Assembly: GCA_003232015.1 (NCBI GenBank)
Contig: QIKU01000214.1
Location: 1-19,113, forward strand
Source: Gammaproteobacteria bacterium
Lineage (GTDB): Bacteria > Pseudomonadota > Gammaproteobacteria > UBA6429
Direction: 5' to 3'
DNA length: 19,113 nt
The notes below the pieces were generated by a model. The model worked only from the letters and a program-made list of their open reading frames with translations, ran no database searches and was not told the DNA's origin. The number at the start of each line of letters is the position of its first letter. Position 1 is the stretch's first letter. The position numbers and the translations under genes are program-made. Below, one piece after another: positions 8,728-16,995 of this stretch.

Positions 8728-10134
8728 ATGTTTAAACAGTCAGCGCTGGTTTTCTCTATATTACTATGGTTCACCCCAATTGCGGGTGTGCATTCCTTTA
8801 CGCCAGAAGAAAATAGAATAAAGGAAGAAATTAACAAGCTGGATGCCAGCTACACCAGATTATCAGAAAAAATATATAAAACCAGAAAATTAAAATCCAG
8901 CAATACATCTGCAAATATTAAAGATATAAAGCGACTAAAAAGCGCAGTGTCAGCACTCGAAAAAAAGGGTAACCACTTTAAAGCAATCCAGCTAATAAAA
9001 CAGCAGGAATCACTCATCCGAAAAAATATCGATGATTCATCTATATTTCTTTTTTTAAAGTTATTATTAGCACAGAATGAATGGCATACAGCAAATAGTT
9101 TATTTCAGTATGTTAAAAAGGAAGGTGATAAATCACTTATTTCCAACGTGAAATTTATATTTTCAGAATACTATTTCAATCGTAACAAGTGGAATAAAAC
9201 CCTGAATACACTCGAGGGAATTCATGAAGACCTGTCGCGTGACAATGGTCATTATTCATTAATAATGAACGGCATTGCTCTGCAAAATCTAAAAAAACAC
9301 CGTCAAGCATTACAGTTTTATCGGAAAGTGCCCACCGAGTCTGTTTATTATCATTATGCCAGACTAAACACCGCAATCGCATATATACGTCAGGGCTGGT
9401 GGACAGACGCCCATATCATTATATCCGAAATATTAAAAGAAAAATCATTAAAAAAAACAGATGAAGAAGAGTTTATTAACCGATTATATCTCGTGCTGGG
9501 TTATTCTTTCTTACAACAGGAATATTTCAGAGAAGCCAGAGAATCATTTCGCAATATAAACAAAAATAGCCGCTATGCAATTCGGGCTATGCTGGGCATC
9601 GCTCTTGCAGCCGCCAGCCAGGGGGATAATATTGGAGCCCTCAACATACTAAACCTGCTACAACAAAAAGACACCCATGCCCTGCCCGTTGAAGAGTCCT
9701 ATTTATTATTACCCTATATATACGAAAAACTTGGTCAACATAAAACCGCCTCTGCCAGTTATTCGATTGCTCTAGCTTATTATCAAAAAAGGGTTCGCGA
9801 GATAAACTCACTTCTAATGAACATAAACATTACTTCTAATACTTTACCCGCCATTAAAAATAATACGCTATTGATAAAAAATAATAAAATAGATCTGAGC
9901 AAAAACCACCTTATTTTATTTGTCAACAACCAGCAAAGATTGGGAAAATTTAAAGCTGCAATACCCCTCACTGAATTCCAGAATGAAATAAATGACCTTA
10001 CAAATAAATACAACACTTTATTCAAAAAAATTGTTATTACGGACTTAAAAAAACGAACCCTCTATTTAAAAAGTTATCAAAATCAGGCTCAGTATGGGCT
10101 AGCCCGATTATATGATAATAGCAAACCCAATTAA
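8728..10134 (+). CDS. Exported tetratricopeptide-repeat protein
   Basis: This 468-residue protein has a Sec signal peptide (MFKQSALVFSILLWF..., cleavage probably after VHS near residue 23), so it is predicted to be periplasmic. A basic helical region (about 25-100) is followed by TPR-like helix pairs (about 120-360), for example HYARLNTAIAYIRQGWWTDAHIII, NRLYLVLGYSFLQQEYFREA and AIRAMLGIALAAASQGDNIGA, then a long helical stretch. It begins 32 nt after tssH on the same strand with no terminator seen between, and its stop is 1 nt from the next start. Envelope TPR proteins of this general look occur beside TolQR/ExbBD-type motors and gliding-type complexes, but no motor genes are in the window. 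The molecular role is unknown. The gene is more AT-rich than tssC. Confidence 0.8.
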   Translation: MFKQSALVFSILLWFTPIAGVHSFTPEENRIKEEINKLDASYTRLSEKIYKTRKLKSSNTSANIKDIKRLKSAVSALEKKGNHFKAIQLIKQQESLIRKNIDDSSIFLFLKLLLAQNEWHTANSLFQYVKKEGDKSLISNVKFIFSEYYFNRNKWNKTLNTLEGIHEDLSRDNGHYSLIMNGIALQNLKKHRQALQFYRKVPTESVYYHYARLNTAIAYIRQGWWTDAHIIISEILKEKSLKKTDEEEFINRLYLVLGYSFLQQEYFREARESFRNINKNSRYAIRAMLGIALAAASQGDNIGALNILNLLQQKDTHALPVEESYLLLPYIYEKLGQHKTASASYSIALAYYQKRVREINSLLMNINITSNTLPAIKNNTLLIKNNKIDLSKNHLILFVNNQQRLGKFKAAIPLTEFQNEINDLTNKYNTLFKKIVITDLKKRTLYLKSYQNQAQYGLARLYDNSKPN

Positions 10135-10135
10135 T

Positions 10136-12943
10136 ATGAAATACTACACCCTTACTTTTTTTATAATCGGTAGCCTGCTATTAACTGCTTGCGCAACACA
10201 ACAGCGGCATAGCACATTACGTGATCTTGATATTATAAAAAAAGATGCCCGACAAAACATTATCTATATCAAACCAAAAACCAGTGAAGAAATTAAAGCC
10301 GCGTACCTTGAATACCTTAAACATGCCAACAGCAATAACAAAGCAAGAATGACTGCAATTAGCCGACTTGCCGAAATCGAATTTGACTTGAGCGACAAAT
10401 TACTTGATAACAGGAAAAAAGTAACAGGCAAAGAGATATGGGATGACAATAAATATTACGCAAGAGTTAATAAAACAATTGAACTGTTAACAACTTCACT
10501 CCAGGATTACCCAAAAGAAAAGAATAATGACCGACTCATTTATCAACTCTCAAAAGCATATGAACAAAAAGGGGATATTGGTAATCCAATAAAACAGCTC
10601 GAGAAGCTCGTAAAGTATTATCCAAAATCCGTCTATTATATTGAAGCACAGTTTAGAATTGGTGAGGCGGCATTTACACGCAGAGACTATATAACAGCCG
10701 AAGATGCATACACCGAAGTTATAAGCTCAAAGAAAAATGCACTTTACTATGAAAAAGCCACCTTTAAACGAGGCTGGGCACGATTTAAACAGAACTATTA
10801 TATCGAAGCTGTAGATGATTTAGTAACTGCAATTAATTATCACGATTTTGCGCCCTACGCATCACTCAGCAAGTCAGAAAAGTCACAGTTTGACGAATAC
10901 TACCGAACCATCGGCCTTGCCTTTGCCTATGCGGGTGGCATAAAACCTCTGCGTCAGTACATGAAGTCCAATCCAGCATTAAAATCCCGATATCAAATTT
11001 ACTTGAGTGTCAGCAATGTTTATCTAAAACAGGAACGATTTTCTGATGCCGTAGCGGTGCTTGAAAAATTTATACGACATGAAGAAATATCGACAAATAT
11101 CCCTGATGCCTACCTAAATATTCTTAATAGCTGGAGCAAGGGTGGCTTTGCCAATAAATTAAATAAAGCAGCAAACCAGTTTTATCTGGCCTACAATCCA
11201 CTTAGCCCATACTGGAAAAGAAAAAACATTAACCACAAAACCAGCCATTCGGTAGCCCTTACACTAAAAAAATACATTCTGAAAATGTCCAGTCATTATC
11301 ACAAAGCTTACCAACATAATAAAAAAATTGTAGATTATAAAAGTGCAAGCTTATGGTACAAACGCTATCTTAAACATTACCAGTCCCATATTCGAAAAGA
11401 CAACACTAACTATTTGTATGCCGAACTGCTATCAACTTCAGGACGGCTTTCGCAGGCGCTACACTATTACGAAAAAGCAGCTTATGATAATAAAATTATA
11501 CTTAATAAAGATGCGGCCTATGCAACAATTATTACAACAAGTCACTTATTAAAAACACCCAGGTTATCAGCACAAAAAACCAGCGTATATCTGAAAAAGA
11601 ACATTGACTACACTGCACTGTACAGCCAACTCTACCCTTATGATAAACGAACAGGCACTATCATAAACCATGCCTCTGAACTTGCCTTTAAACATAAAAA
11701 GTATTCCAGAGTAATATATTTAGAAAAATTGACCCCGGAATCAAGTTCAGAAAAAGTTACCCAAAAAACAAGCCTGTTAGCAGCACAGTCTTATTTTAAG
11801 CTAAAAAAATACCCTGAAGCTGAAGAAAGATACATTGAACTGCTAAAGCATAAATTGCCAAATTCTGCTAGCAGCCGGAATTTAAAAAACCACCTCGCTC
11901 TAACTATTTACAGACAGGCCGAGGAAGAAAAAATGCAGCAGAATATACAGTCTGCAACATCGCATTTTTTACGGATTGCCAGTATTGCGCCAGGCTCCGA
12001 AATAGCCCCAACCGGATTGTATGATGCAATATCATTATTTATGTCACATAAATTATGGGATAAAGCCATTTCCACAATAAAAATGTTTCAAAAATTATAT
12101 CCAACACATAAATTAAGCCACAATATTACCCAAAATCTTTCTCTGGCCTACCTAAACTCAGGACAAAACCTGAAAGCCGCACACGAATTTGAAAAACTGG
12201 CAAACTCAGGAACCGATCGTAATCTAAAGAAAACCGCTCTTTTACAAGCAGCAGAATTATACGAAAATAAAGATAATTACCCAGCAGCCATACGTTCATA
12301 TAAACGCTATATTTCCATATACAAAAAACCATTCTCTCAATACATGGAGTCGCTGAATAAGCTTGTTAAACTCAATAAAAATATTAATGCGCACAAGCAA
12401 GTTTCATACTGGCGAAAAAGAATTATCAAGGCAGACAAATCTGCCTATAAGAGCAAAACGGCACGAACTAAATATATCGCTGCAACCGCCCTTATCTCAC
12501 TCGCACGAGAAAAAGATCGAAAATACAGAGCGATAAAACTTATTCACCCATTAAAGAAAAGCTTACGGAGTAAGAAAAAAGAAATGCAGCGATCGGTACA
12601 ACTCTATGGAAAAGCATCCGTTTATAAAATTTCCGGAATCAGCACAGAAGCAACCTATGCAATTGCCAGCATTTACAATGATTTTAGCAAGGCGCTCCTT
12701 AAAGCAGAACTACCCCAAAATTTAAACAAAGACGAACGTGAACAGTACATAATTCTACTGGAAGATCAGGCCTTCCCCTTCGAAGAAAAAGCCATTGAAT
12801 TTTATGAGATCAACATGGAACACACAAAAAATAATGTTCATAACAAATGGATACAAAAGAGCATGGGCAAGCTGAAAATACTCTTCCCGGTCAGATATAA
12901 TCGTAAACTTAAAGTAGACAGGTACATTAATGTATTACACTAA
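10136..12943 (+). CDS. Large TPR lipoprotein
   Basis: This protein is about 935 residues long. The ATG at 10136 is preferred over one at 10112, because the product then starts MKYYTLTFFIIGSLLLTAC, a classic lipoprotein signal with lipobox LTAC and lipidated Cys19. The start is 1 nt after the preceding stop, so the two are translationally coupled. Residues after Cys19 carry no Asp at +2 (CATQQ), consistent with outer-membrane sorting. The rest is TPR-like helical repeats almost throughout, for example LIYQLSKAYEQKGDIGNPIKQLEKLV, IEAQFRIGEAAFTRRDYITAEDAY and FKRGWARFKQNYYIEAVDDL in the N-terminal third, with more near residues 560-760. The repeats resemble YbgF/AglT-like TPR_6 arrays, which act as scaffolds in envelope complexes. 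It ends overlapping the next gene by 14 nt. Function is not assigned; a structural or adaptor role at the outer membrane is inferred. Confidence 0.82.
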   Translation: MKYYTLTFFIIGSLLLTACATQQRHSTLRDLDIIKKDARQNIIYIKPKTSEEIKAAYLEYLKHANSNNKARMTAISRLAEIEFDLSDKLLDNRKKVTGKEIWDDNKYYARVNKTIELLTTSLQDYPKEKNNDRLIYQLSKAYEQKGDIGNPIKQLEKLVKYYPKSVYYIEAQFRIGEAAFTRRDYITAEDAYTEVISSKKNALYYEKATFKRGWARFKQNYYIEAVDDLVTAINYHDFAPYASLSKSEKSQFDEYYRTIGLAFAYAGGIKPLRQYMKSNPALKSRYQIYLSVSNVYLKQERFSDAVAVLEKFIRHEEISTNIPDAYLNILNSWSKGGFANKLNKAANQFYLAYNPLSPYWKRKNINHKTSHSVALTLKKYILKMSSHYHKAYQHNKKIVDYKSASLWYKRYLKHYQSHIRKDNTNYLYAELLSTSGRLSQALHYYEKAAYDNKIILNKDAAYATIITTSHLLKTPRLSAQKTSVYLKKNIDYTALYSQLYPYDKRTGTIINHASELAFKHKKYSRVIYLEKLTPESSSEKVTQKTSLLAAQSYFKLKKYPEAEERYIELLKHKLPNSASSRNLKNHLALTIYRQAEEEKMQQNIQSATSHFLRIASIAPGSEIAPTGLYDAISLFMSHKLWDKAISTIKMFQKLYPTHKLSHNITQNLSLAYLNSGQNLKAAHEFEKLANSGTDRNLKKTALLQAAELYENKDNYPAAIRSYKRYISIYKKPFSQYMESLNKLVKLNKNINAHKQVSYWRKRIIKADKSAYKSKTARTKYIAATALISLAREKDRKYRAIKLIHPLKKSLRSKKKEMQRSVQLYGKASVYKISGISTEATYAIASIYNDFSKALLKAELPQNLNKDEREQYIILLEDQAFPFEEKAIEFYEINMEHTKNNVHNKWIQKSMGKLKILFPVRYNRKLKVDRYINVLH

Positions 12944-13553
12944 CTGTATTGCCAAATACGCCATCTTAATACTGCTGATAACAGGCAGCCTAAGCTGCGC
13001 ACAACTACCAGAAGACAGCTCTTCATCGGCAACAGCAACAGAAGATAAAAGTAACAAACCGGTATTAAGCTCTAACGATTTGAATAATTACAAACAAGCA
13101 CTCTATGCACTGCGGGATAACAAACCCGAGCAAGCAGAAATTCTGTTGCTAAGCATAATAGAAAAACACCCCAACCTGGCAGGCCCACACGCCAATATTA
13201 GCCTGATATATTACCAAAAAGGCCAAACCGAACAGGCAAAAAAATCTCTGGAAAAAACCATTATCCTTAATCCAAAAAACCCATATGCCTATAATATATT
13301 AGGAATTATAGAGAATAATAAAGGCAATTTTTCCAGTGCAGAAAAGTATTTTTTACTGGCCATAAAATACAAAAATGACTATGCAAAAGCACACTACAAT
13401 ATCGCTTTACTTTATGATATTTACTTTCATGAATTAGAAAAATCAGCTCATCACTATCAAAAATACTTATCTATAATTAGCAAAAAAGGCATCAAAGACA
13501 AGCAAACAGCAGACTGGCTTAAGCAATTAGAAAGCTCGCTAAAACAAGGTTAA
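12930..13553 (+). CDS. Small TPR protein, probable lipoprotein
   Basis: This 207-residue protein has an N-terminal hydrophobic signal (AILILLITGSLSC) ending at Cys23. The residues before the cysteine are S-L-S, a poor match to the usual lipobox, so lipidation is probable but not certain. A short Ser/Thr-rich linker is followed by three canonical TPRs (about 55-165): YKQALYALRDNKPEQAEILL, PHANISLIYYQKGQTEQAKK and AYNILGIIENNKGNFSSAEK, with a fourth-like AKAHYNIALLYDI. The start overlaps the upstream lipoprotein gene by 14 nt, and the stop is 4 nt before the next gene. The TPRs resemble those of PilF-like or NlpI-like small envelope lipoproteins, but I do not assign it to either. It probably works with the two larger TPR proteins. 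Confidence 0.8.
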   Translation: MYYTNCIAKYAILILLITGSLSCAQLPEDSSSSATATEDKSNKPVLSSNDLNNYKQALYALRDNKPEQAEILLLSIIEKHPNLAGPHANISLIYYQKGQTEQAKKSLEKTIILNPKNPYAYNILGIIENNKGNFSSAEKYFLLAIKYKNDYAKAHYNIALLYDIYFHELEKSAHHYQKYLSIISKKGIKDKQTADWLKQLESSLKQG

Positions 13554-13557
13554 TTTA

Positions 13558-13812
13558 ATGTATAAATTTACACTAAAATTATTATTAATAGCAAGTATCG
13601 TTGTAGCTGTAATATTTCAAAATATCGCACATGCAGAAATTGAAATCCAAATGGACACAACAACCATCAAAGGCAATACAGAACTGCCCAAAATAATTTA
13701 CATTGTGCCCTGGCGGGAAATAAAACATTCAAAACAGAACGAACAGCAATTTGTTATTCATAGTTTATATGGTGACTTGTTTGACCCTGCATTGCCAGTA
13801 AAGCTGAATTAA
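13558..13812 (+). CDS. Small exported protein of unknown function
   Basis: This 84-residue product has a signal peptide (hydrophobic residues 6-22, likely cleavage after AHA at residue 27), leaving a ~57-residue mature periplasmic peptide. The mature part contains KIIYIVPWREI and SLYGDLFDPALPV. I have an impression of similar 'YIVPW' small proteins beside envelope TPR gene sets, but I cannot confirm it here. It starts 4 nt after the previous stop and is the last gene of the TPR set. There is no recognised domain. The tight coupling and the proper signal peptide argue that it is a real gene. Confidence 0.7.
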   Translation: MYKFTLKLLLIASIVVAVIFQNIAHAEIEIQMDTTTIKGNTELPKIIYIVPWREIKHSKQNEQQFVIHSLYGDLFDPALPVKLN

Positions 13813-13970
13813 GTCTCTATTTTCAGTACACAGTTATATTCTCACGAGGACGAAAAATAACTATTAAATTCAGCTATTTAGTATAATATATACCTTCACA
13901 CCCTCCCATATTAGCGCACTGTATGCTAAAATCAGCTACACCTGGTTAATTACGTAGATACACATTTAAG
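13813..13970 (+). promoter_or_regulatory. Intergenic region with a probable promoter for the O-antigen ligase gene
   Basis: This 158-nt AT-rich gap separates the TPR set from the O-antigen ligase gene. A perfect -10 hexamer TATAAT lies at 13882-13887, but no convincing -35 hexamer sits 16-18 nt upstream. A 9-bp inverted repeat (AGCTGAATT at 13802-13810, AATTCAGCT at 13867-13875) ends just upstream of the -10; it starts in the last codons of the small exported protein gene. Its arms could pair in RNA or bind a regulator. Transcription of the downstream gene probably starts here, but the evidence is modest. Confidence 0.35.
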
Positions 13971-15245
13971 ATGGAAAAAATCCTTAGCTGGGCATATAAA
14001 CCCTTCACTGCCTATCCCGATAAAACAGAACGCCTTGTTTATTTACTCATATTTTTATTCCCCATCGCAGGTATGAGTGTTAGACACTGGATTACAAATA
14101 TATTTAATCTTCTGGTTTTAATTGCATTATTTACACTTAGAAAACCCCGCGAACCTTTGTCTAAGCAGGAAAAAATATTTTTTTGGATTTGCGCCGCCTA
14201 TTTCTCAATGTTTATCATCTCATCCTTAGCCAATGGGTGGGGGCAAGCTCAAACTTATTACTTAGGCACTGAATTACGCTTCTTACTTGCAATTCCATTA
14301 TATATATTATTAAGGCGTTACTCAGATTGCAGCACCTGGTTATTACGCGGTAGCATTGTTGCTGGCTTTTTTCTTTTTGCTCAAGCCTATTATGATATTT
14401 ACATTGTTGGCCATGGCACAGCGCTTGGCGTATATAGCAAAAACATCATTGGGCCATTTTCAGTTTTAATTAGCTTCTGGTCACTCTATTATTTATGGCA
14501 GAATTTTAAACACCTTAATAAATTAGATATTTCAATAATTCTAATATCGGTAGCCGCTGCATTAACAACAGCAGCATTATCGGGCTCTCGTGGCGGCTAT
14601 GTTGGCTTCCTTATTACCGGTGTGTTTTGCGTTATGTTCTTTTCTAAACCTCGTTGGATGTTTGCAAGTTTAGCTACAATAGTCCTGGCTGCTCTTTTAA
14701 TATACCAAAGCTCAAGCACGGTCAAACAAAGAGTCGATATTTCAGTAACAGAAGTACAGCAATATTTTCAAGCCACAAACCATGTAAAAGACAGCAGTTC
14801 AACCACATCATCGGGTGTACGCCTGGAAATGTTACGAACAGGGATCTTAGTCATACAGGACAATCTACTAACAGGTGTCGGTCCTGGAAATTATAAAGAA
14901 GCAACAGAGAGCTACATTAAAGATAACAGAGCAAACTCTGCTGTTGGCCAGTATGCACACCCCCATAACGCGTTTATGGAATTAACCATAGCTAAAGGAA
15001 TATTTGGATTATTAACAATACTTTTGCTTTTTTACTATCCCGCATTTATTTATATTAAAGACTACAAAATATGCAAGAAAACTTCGGCACTTGGATTAAT
15101 TCATATTATTGCCATTTCAGCTTTTTCACTCACCGATCATTCTGTTGTGGTTAAAAATAACTATGCTTCAATACTACTATTAGGGATAGTTCTGTTCTTA
15201 TCAGCACACATACGAAGTTGCAAACAAATTAGAAATACAACCTGA
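13971..15245 (+). CDS. O-antigen ligase / polymerase family membrane protein (WaaL/Wzy_C)
   Basis: This 424-residue polytopic inner-membrane protein has roughly ten to twelve hydrophobic segments. It has the layout of the Wzy_C family: many helices, then a large periplasmic loop (about 245-330), then two or three C-terminal helices. The loop contains GVGPGNY and ends in the conserved HPHN motif (H330-P-H-N333). An SGSRGGY motif with Arg207 opens a helix after the fifth or sixth segment. Family members transfer O-antigen to lipid A-core, polymerise O-antigen, or glycosylate pilin, and sequence alone does not separate these. It starts with ATG after a weak upstream purine run. No LPS-core or glycosyltransferase genes are adjacent, so it is isolated from its usual pathway partners in this window. 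It ends 31 nt before a structured repeat. Confidence 0.85.
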   Translation: MEKILSWAYKPFTAYPDKTERLVYLLIFLFPIAGMSVRHWITNIFNLLVLIALFTLRKPREPLSKQEKIFFWICAAYFSMFIISSLANGWGQAQTYYLGTELRFLLAIPLYILLRRYSDCSTWLLRGSIVAGFFLFAQAYYDIYIVGHGTALGVYSKNIIGPFSVLISFWSLYYLWQNFKHLNKLDISIILISVAAALTTAALSGSRGGYVGFLITGVFCVMFFSKPRWMFASLATIVLAALLIYQSSSTVKQRVDISVTEVQQYFQATNHVKDSSSTTSSGVRLEMLRTGILVIQDNLLTGVGPGNYKEATESYIKDNRANSAVGQYAHPHNAFMELTIAKGIFGLLTILLLFYYPAFIYIKDYKICKKTSALGLIHIIAISAFSLTDHSVVVKNNYASILLLGIVLFLSAHIRSCKQIRNTT

Positions 15246-15276
15246 CAGTAATATTTATTCAAAGATATGCAATGGA

Positions 15277-15374
15277 TAGAACATGCCAATGTGCTCAGAT
15301 CTTGCCCTTTTCCCTTACTATCCGAAAAGGGACAACCATTAGCAGTTCCGAGTCAAAAGGCACGGGGCAAGACC
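15277..15374 (+). repeat. Structured repeat, copy 1 (~98 nt), downstream of the ligase gene
   Basis: This segment is repeated in direct orientation at 16899-16995 with one 1-nt indel and scattered substitutions. Shared blocks include TAGAACATGC, TCTTGCCC, CCCTTACTATCCG and GAGTCAAAAGGCACGGGGCA. It folds as an outer stem (TCTTGCCC 15300-15307 with GGGCAAGA 15365-15372) around a 7-bp inner hairpin (CCCTTTT 15305-15311 with AAAAGGG 15325-15331) whose loop is CCCTTACTATCCG. The two stems share three bases, so they are partly alternative. It may be a REP/MITE-like mobile repeat or a structured RNA. No encoded protein is supported here. Confidence 0.85.
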
Positions 15375-15523
15375 CCGATACCTCTAACCCCAATCATCAA
15401 AATTATGTTCTGTCACTCGATATTTTAGCTACAAATATGCTAGTCTTGTTGAAAAAATGCATGACGATAGAACAAGAACATTAATGGATTTAGCATTAAA
15501 TAAAACAACAAGGACGGTCAACA

Positions 15524-16480
15524 ATGATAACTAATACCGACACTATTTTCTACCATGTTCGTCCAGGTGACAATCTTGGTAAAATTATTAATCGCTACCA
15601 TGGGTTCGTCACTACTCCACAACGTGAAGCTATTATCAGCCAGATTAAAATCGACAACCCAGGCCTTAAAAACCCGAATAAAATATACCCAAACCAATTA
15701 CTCCAATTAAGTATTCCGCCACAATACTGCTCAATAACAAGCCATCAGGGCTCAACACCCGTGCTGCAAATTGATAAAGAACTGATTAAACCGCTACAAT
15801 CACAATGGCAACGCTCTAATCCACAAGAAAAAAAACTTCTTTCTACCTTAACCCCTATTATGCTGGGCACAGGTTATGCCAGTACGACAATGCTCAATAA
15901 AACCTTCACTGCCAACACTCCGTTATTAACTGAAATGGCACAAAACTACGATGACTATAGAGCGGGCACGATAACCAAAGGCCAATATGATTATCGTCGC
16001 AAAAAACTTGTATCAAATATTAAGGCAAGGATTGGGCCCTTAGGTAAAATCTTGAGTGGAACACGGACTCAAAGTGAAGTCCTCCGTATTTCAAAAACAA
16101 AAGGACGCACACCAACACAAAATATTACTCGCCAAATAGGTCGTATGAATCAATTAGCAAAACATGCTGCCCGTGGTGGCGTGGTTCTATCAGCAGTCAG
16201 TTTAGGCCTGGCTTGCAATGATATTGCAAACACCACTGACACCCATAAAAAAAATAAAATACTGGTTGAAAGCGTTGGAGGTGTATTCGGTGGGGCTGCC
16301 ACAGCAGTTGTTATTATGTTGATGTTTACACCCGTGGGTTGGGTTGCTGCACTGGCGGTCGGTACCGCAGGTGCTTTAGGTGGTTATGCCGCAGGAAAAG
16401 GAATGGGACAATGGTATGACACTTACGGAAGAAAAGTAGATATTGCATCGGCAACGGGAATTTCTCAATTATGTCGATAG
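15524..16480 (+). CDS. LysM protein with glycine-rich hydrophobic C-terminus; candidate pore-forming effector
   Basis: This is a 318-residue protein. Residues 9-65 are a LysM-like peptidoglycan-binding domain (FYHVRPGDNLGKII ... NPNKIYPNQLLQLSIP). A polar helical middle follows. Residues about 218-232 and 250-295 are hydrophobic and glycine-rich (VGGVFGGAATAVVIMLMF, GWVAALAVGTAGALGGYAAG), a glycine-zipper pattern seen in membrane-inserting toxins. There is no signal peptide, which suits a cytosolic protein delivered by a T6SS rather than a Sec-exported enzyme. The start is ATG 15524 with AAGGA about ten bases upstream. The next gene overlaps by 10 nt and encodes a small membrane protein, the usual layout of effector and immunity. 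The toxin role is inferred from architecture and context; no catalytic motif is visible. It could instead be a LysM envelope protein of another kind. Confidence 0.75.
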   Translation: MITNTDTIFYHVRPGDNLGKIINRYHGFVTTPQREAIISQIKIDNPGLKNPNKIYPNQLLQLSIPPQYCSITSHQGSTPVLQIDKELIKPLQSQWQRSNPQEKKLLSTLTPIMLGTGYASTTMLNKTFTANTPLLTEMAQNYDDYRAGTITKGQYDYRRKKLVSNIKARIGPLGKILSGTRTQSEVLRISKTKGRTPTQNITRQIGRMNQLAKHAARGGVVLSAVSLGLACNDIANTTDTHKKNKILVESVGGVFGGAATAVVIMLMFTPVGWVAALAVGTAGALGGYAAGKGMGQWYDTYGRKVDIASATGISQLCR

Positions 16481-16887
16481 ATTCACCTGACCTCATTTTT
16501 ATCATAGGAGCAGGCGGCGCTGGCATTGGAATCATTTTACTCGCTATCTTAATACCCTTTTTAATTATTATGCATAACCTGCTGTATCGACGACTCGATC
16601 CCATTCTTTTTCAGTCGCCCTGGTTTAACGAACAACAACTGGTTATGTTTAGCGCCTGGCCATTGAGTTTTATTAAAACCGTCATCTATATGTTCTTAAT
16701 CGCCTACCCGGATTATATTCGTAAGAAAAAACGTTTCAACAAACTTGAAAACGTTCCCACTGTTGAACCTGCTATAAAAATAGCGTGTAAAATCTATACC
16801 GCACTGCATGTGGCTTTTGCAGTAATTGGAGTTAGCTGGTTGCTATTTATTTTCAGCGTCTACGCATTGGATAACTGGTTTAGTTAA
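16471..16887 (+). CDS. Small three-helix membrane protein; candidate immunity protein
   Basis: This 138-residue protein has three predicted membrane segments, at about 8-33 (LIFIIGAGGAGIGIILLAIL...), 63-82 (FSAWPLSFIKTVIYMFLIAY) and 108-134 (ALHVAFAVIGVSWLLFIFSV). A basic cytoplasmic-type loop (YIRKKKRFNK) lies between the second and third. ATG 16471 lies inside the last codons of the LysM gene, so expression is coupled to it. Immunity proteins against membrane-depolarising T6SS toxins are typically small polytopic inner-membrane proteins encoded directly after the toxin, which fits. There is no recognised family. The stop is 11 nt before repeat copy 2. Confidence 0.75.
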   Translation: MSIDSPDLIFIIGAGGAGIGIILLAILIPFLIIMHNLLYRRLDPILFQSPWFNEQQLVMFSAWPLSFIKTVIYMFLIAYPDYIRKKKRFNKLENVPTVEPAIKIACKIYTALHVAFAVIGVSWLLFIFSVYALDNWFS

Positions 16888-16898
16888 AAAACTGGAGG

Positions 16899-16995
16899 TA
16901 GAACATGCTAACAAGCTCAGGTCTTGCCCTGTACCCTTACTATCCGCACAGGTGCAACCTTAACAGTTTCGAGTCAAAAGGCACGGGGCAAGACC
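16899..16995 (+). repeat. Structured repeat, copy 2 (~97 nt), downstream of the putative immunity gene
   Basis: This is the direct repeat of 15277-15374. The outer stem is a perfect 13 bp when one base pair beyond each repeat edge is included (TCAGGTCTTGCCC 16917-16929 with GGGCAAGACCTGA 16986-16998). The inner hairpin is CCTGT 16928-16932 with ACAGG 16948-16952, again with CCCTTACTATCC in the loop. Compared with copy 1, one inner base pair changes from T-A to G-C on both sides, so the pairing is kept while the bases differ. This suggests that the structure, not only the sequence, is maintained. Confidence 0.85.

Noticed and set aside
11343..11552. 69-codon plus-strand open frame inside the large TPR lipoprotein gene
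   Set aside because: It is an out-of-frame reading within a continuous coding sequence with no ribosome-binding site or domain.
13801..13876. Hammerhead-ribozyme-like string GAGGACGAAA
   Set aside because: The required CUGANGA element is missing on the correct side in any circular order, so the core cannot form.
15340..15374. tRNA-like 3' half (GTTCCGAGTC) in the repeat
   Set aside because: No anticodon arm or acceptor stem pairs around it, and the outer stem uses those bases differently.
15272..15484. 70-codon open frame on the plus strand across repeat copy 1
   Set aside because: It runs through the structured repeat, is not preserved as a protein in copy 2, and has no ribosome-binding site.
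15277..16995. Structured repeats as integron attC sites
   Set aside because: They are at gene 3' ends and direct, but neither copy shows the GTTRRRY / RYYYAAC core boxes at its ends and no integrase is in view.
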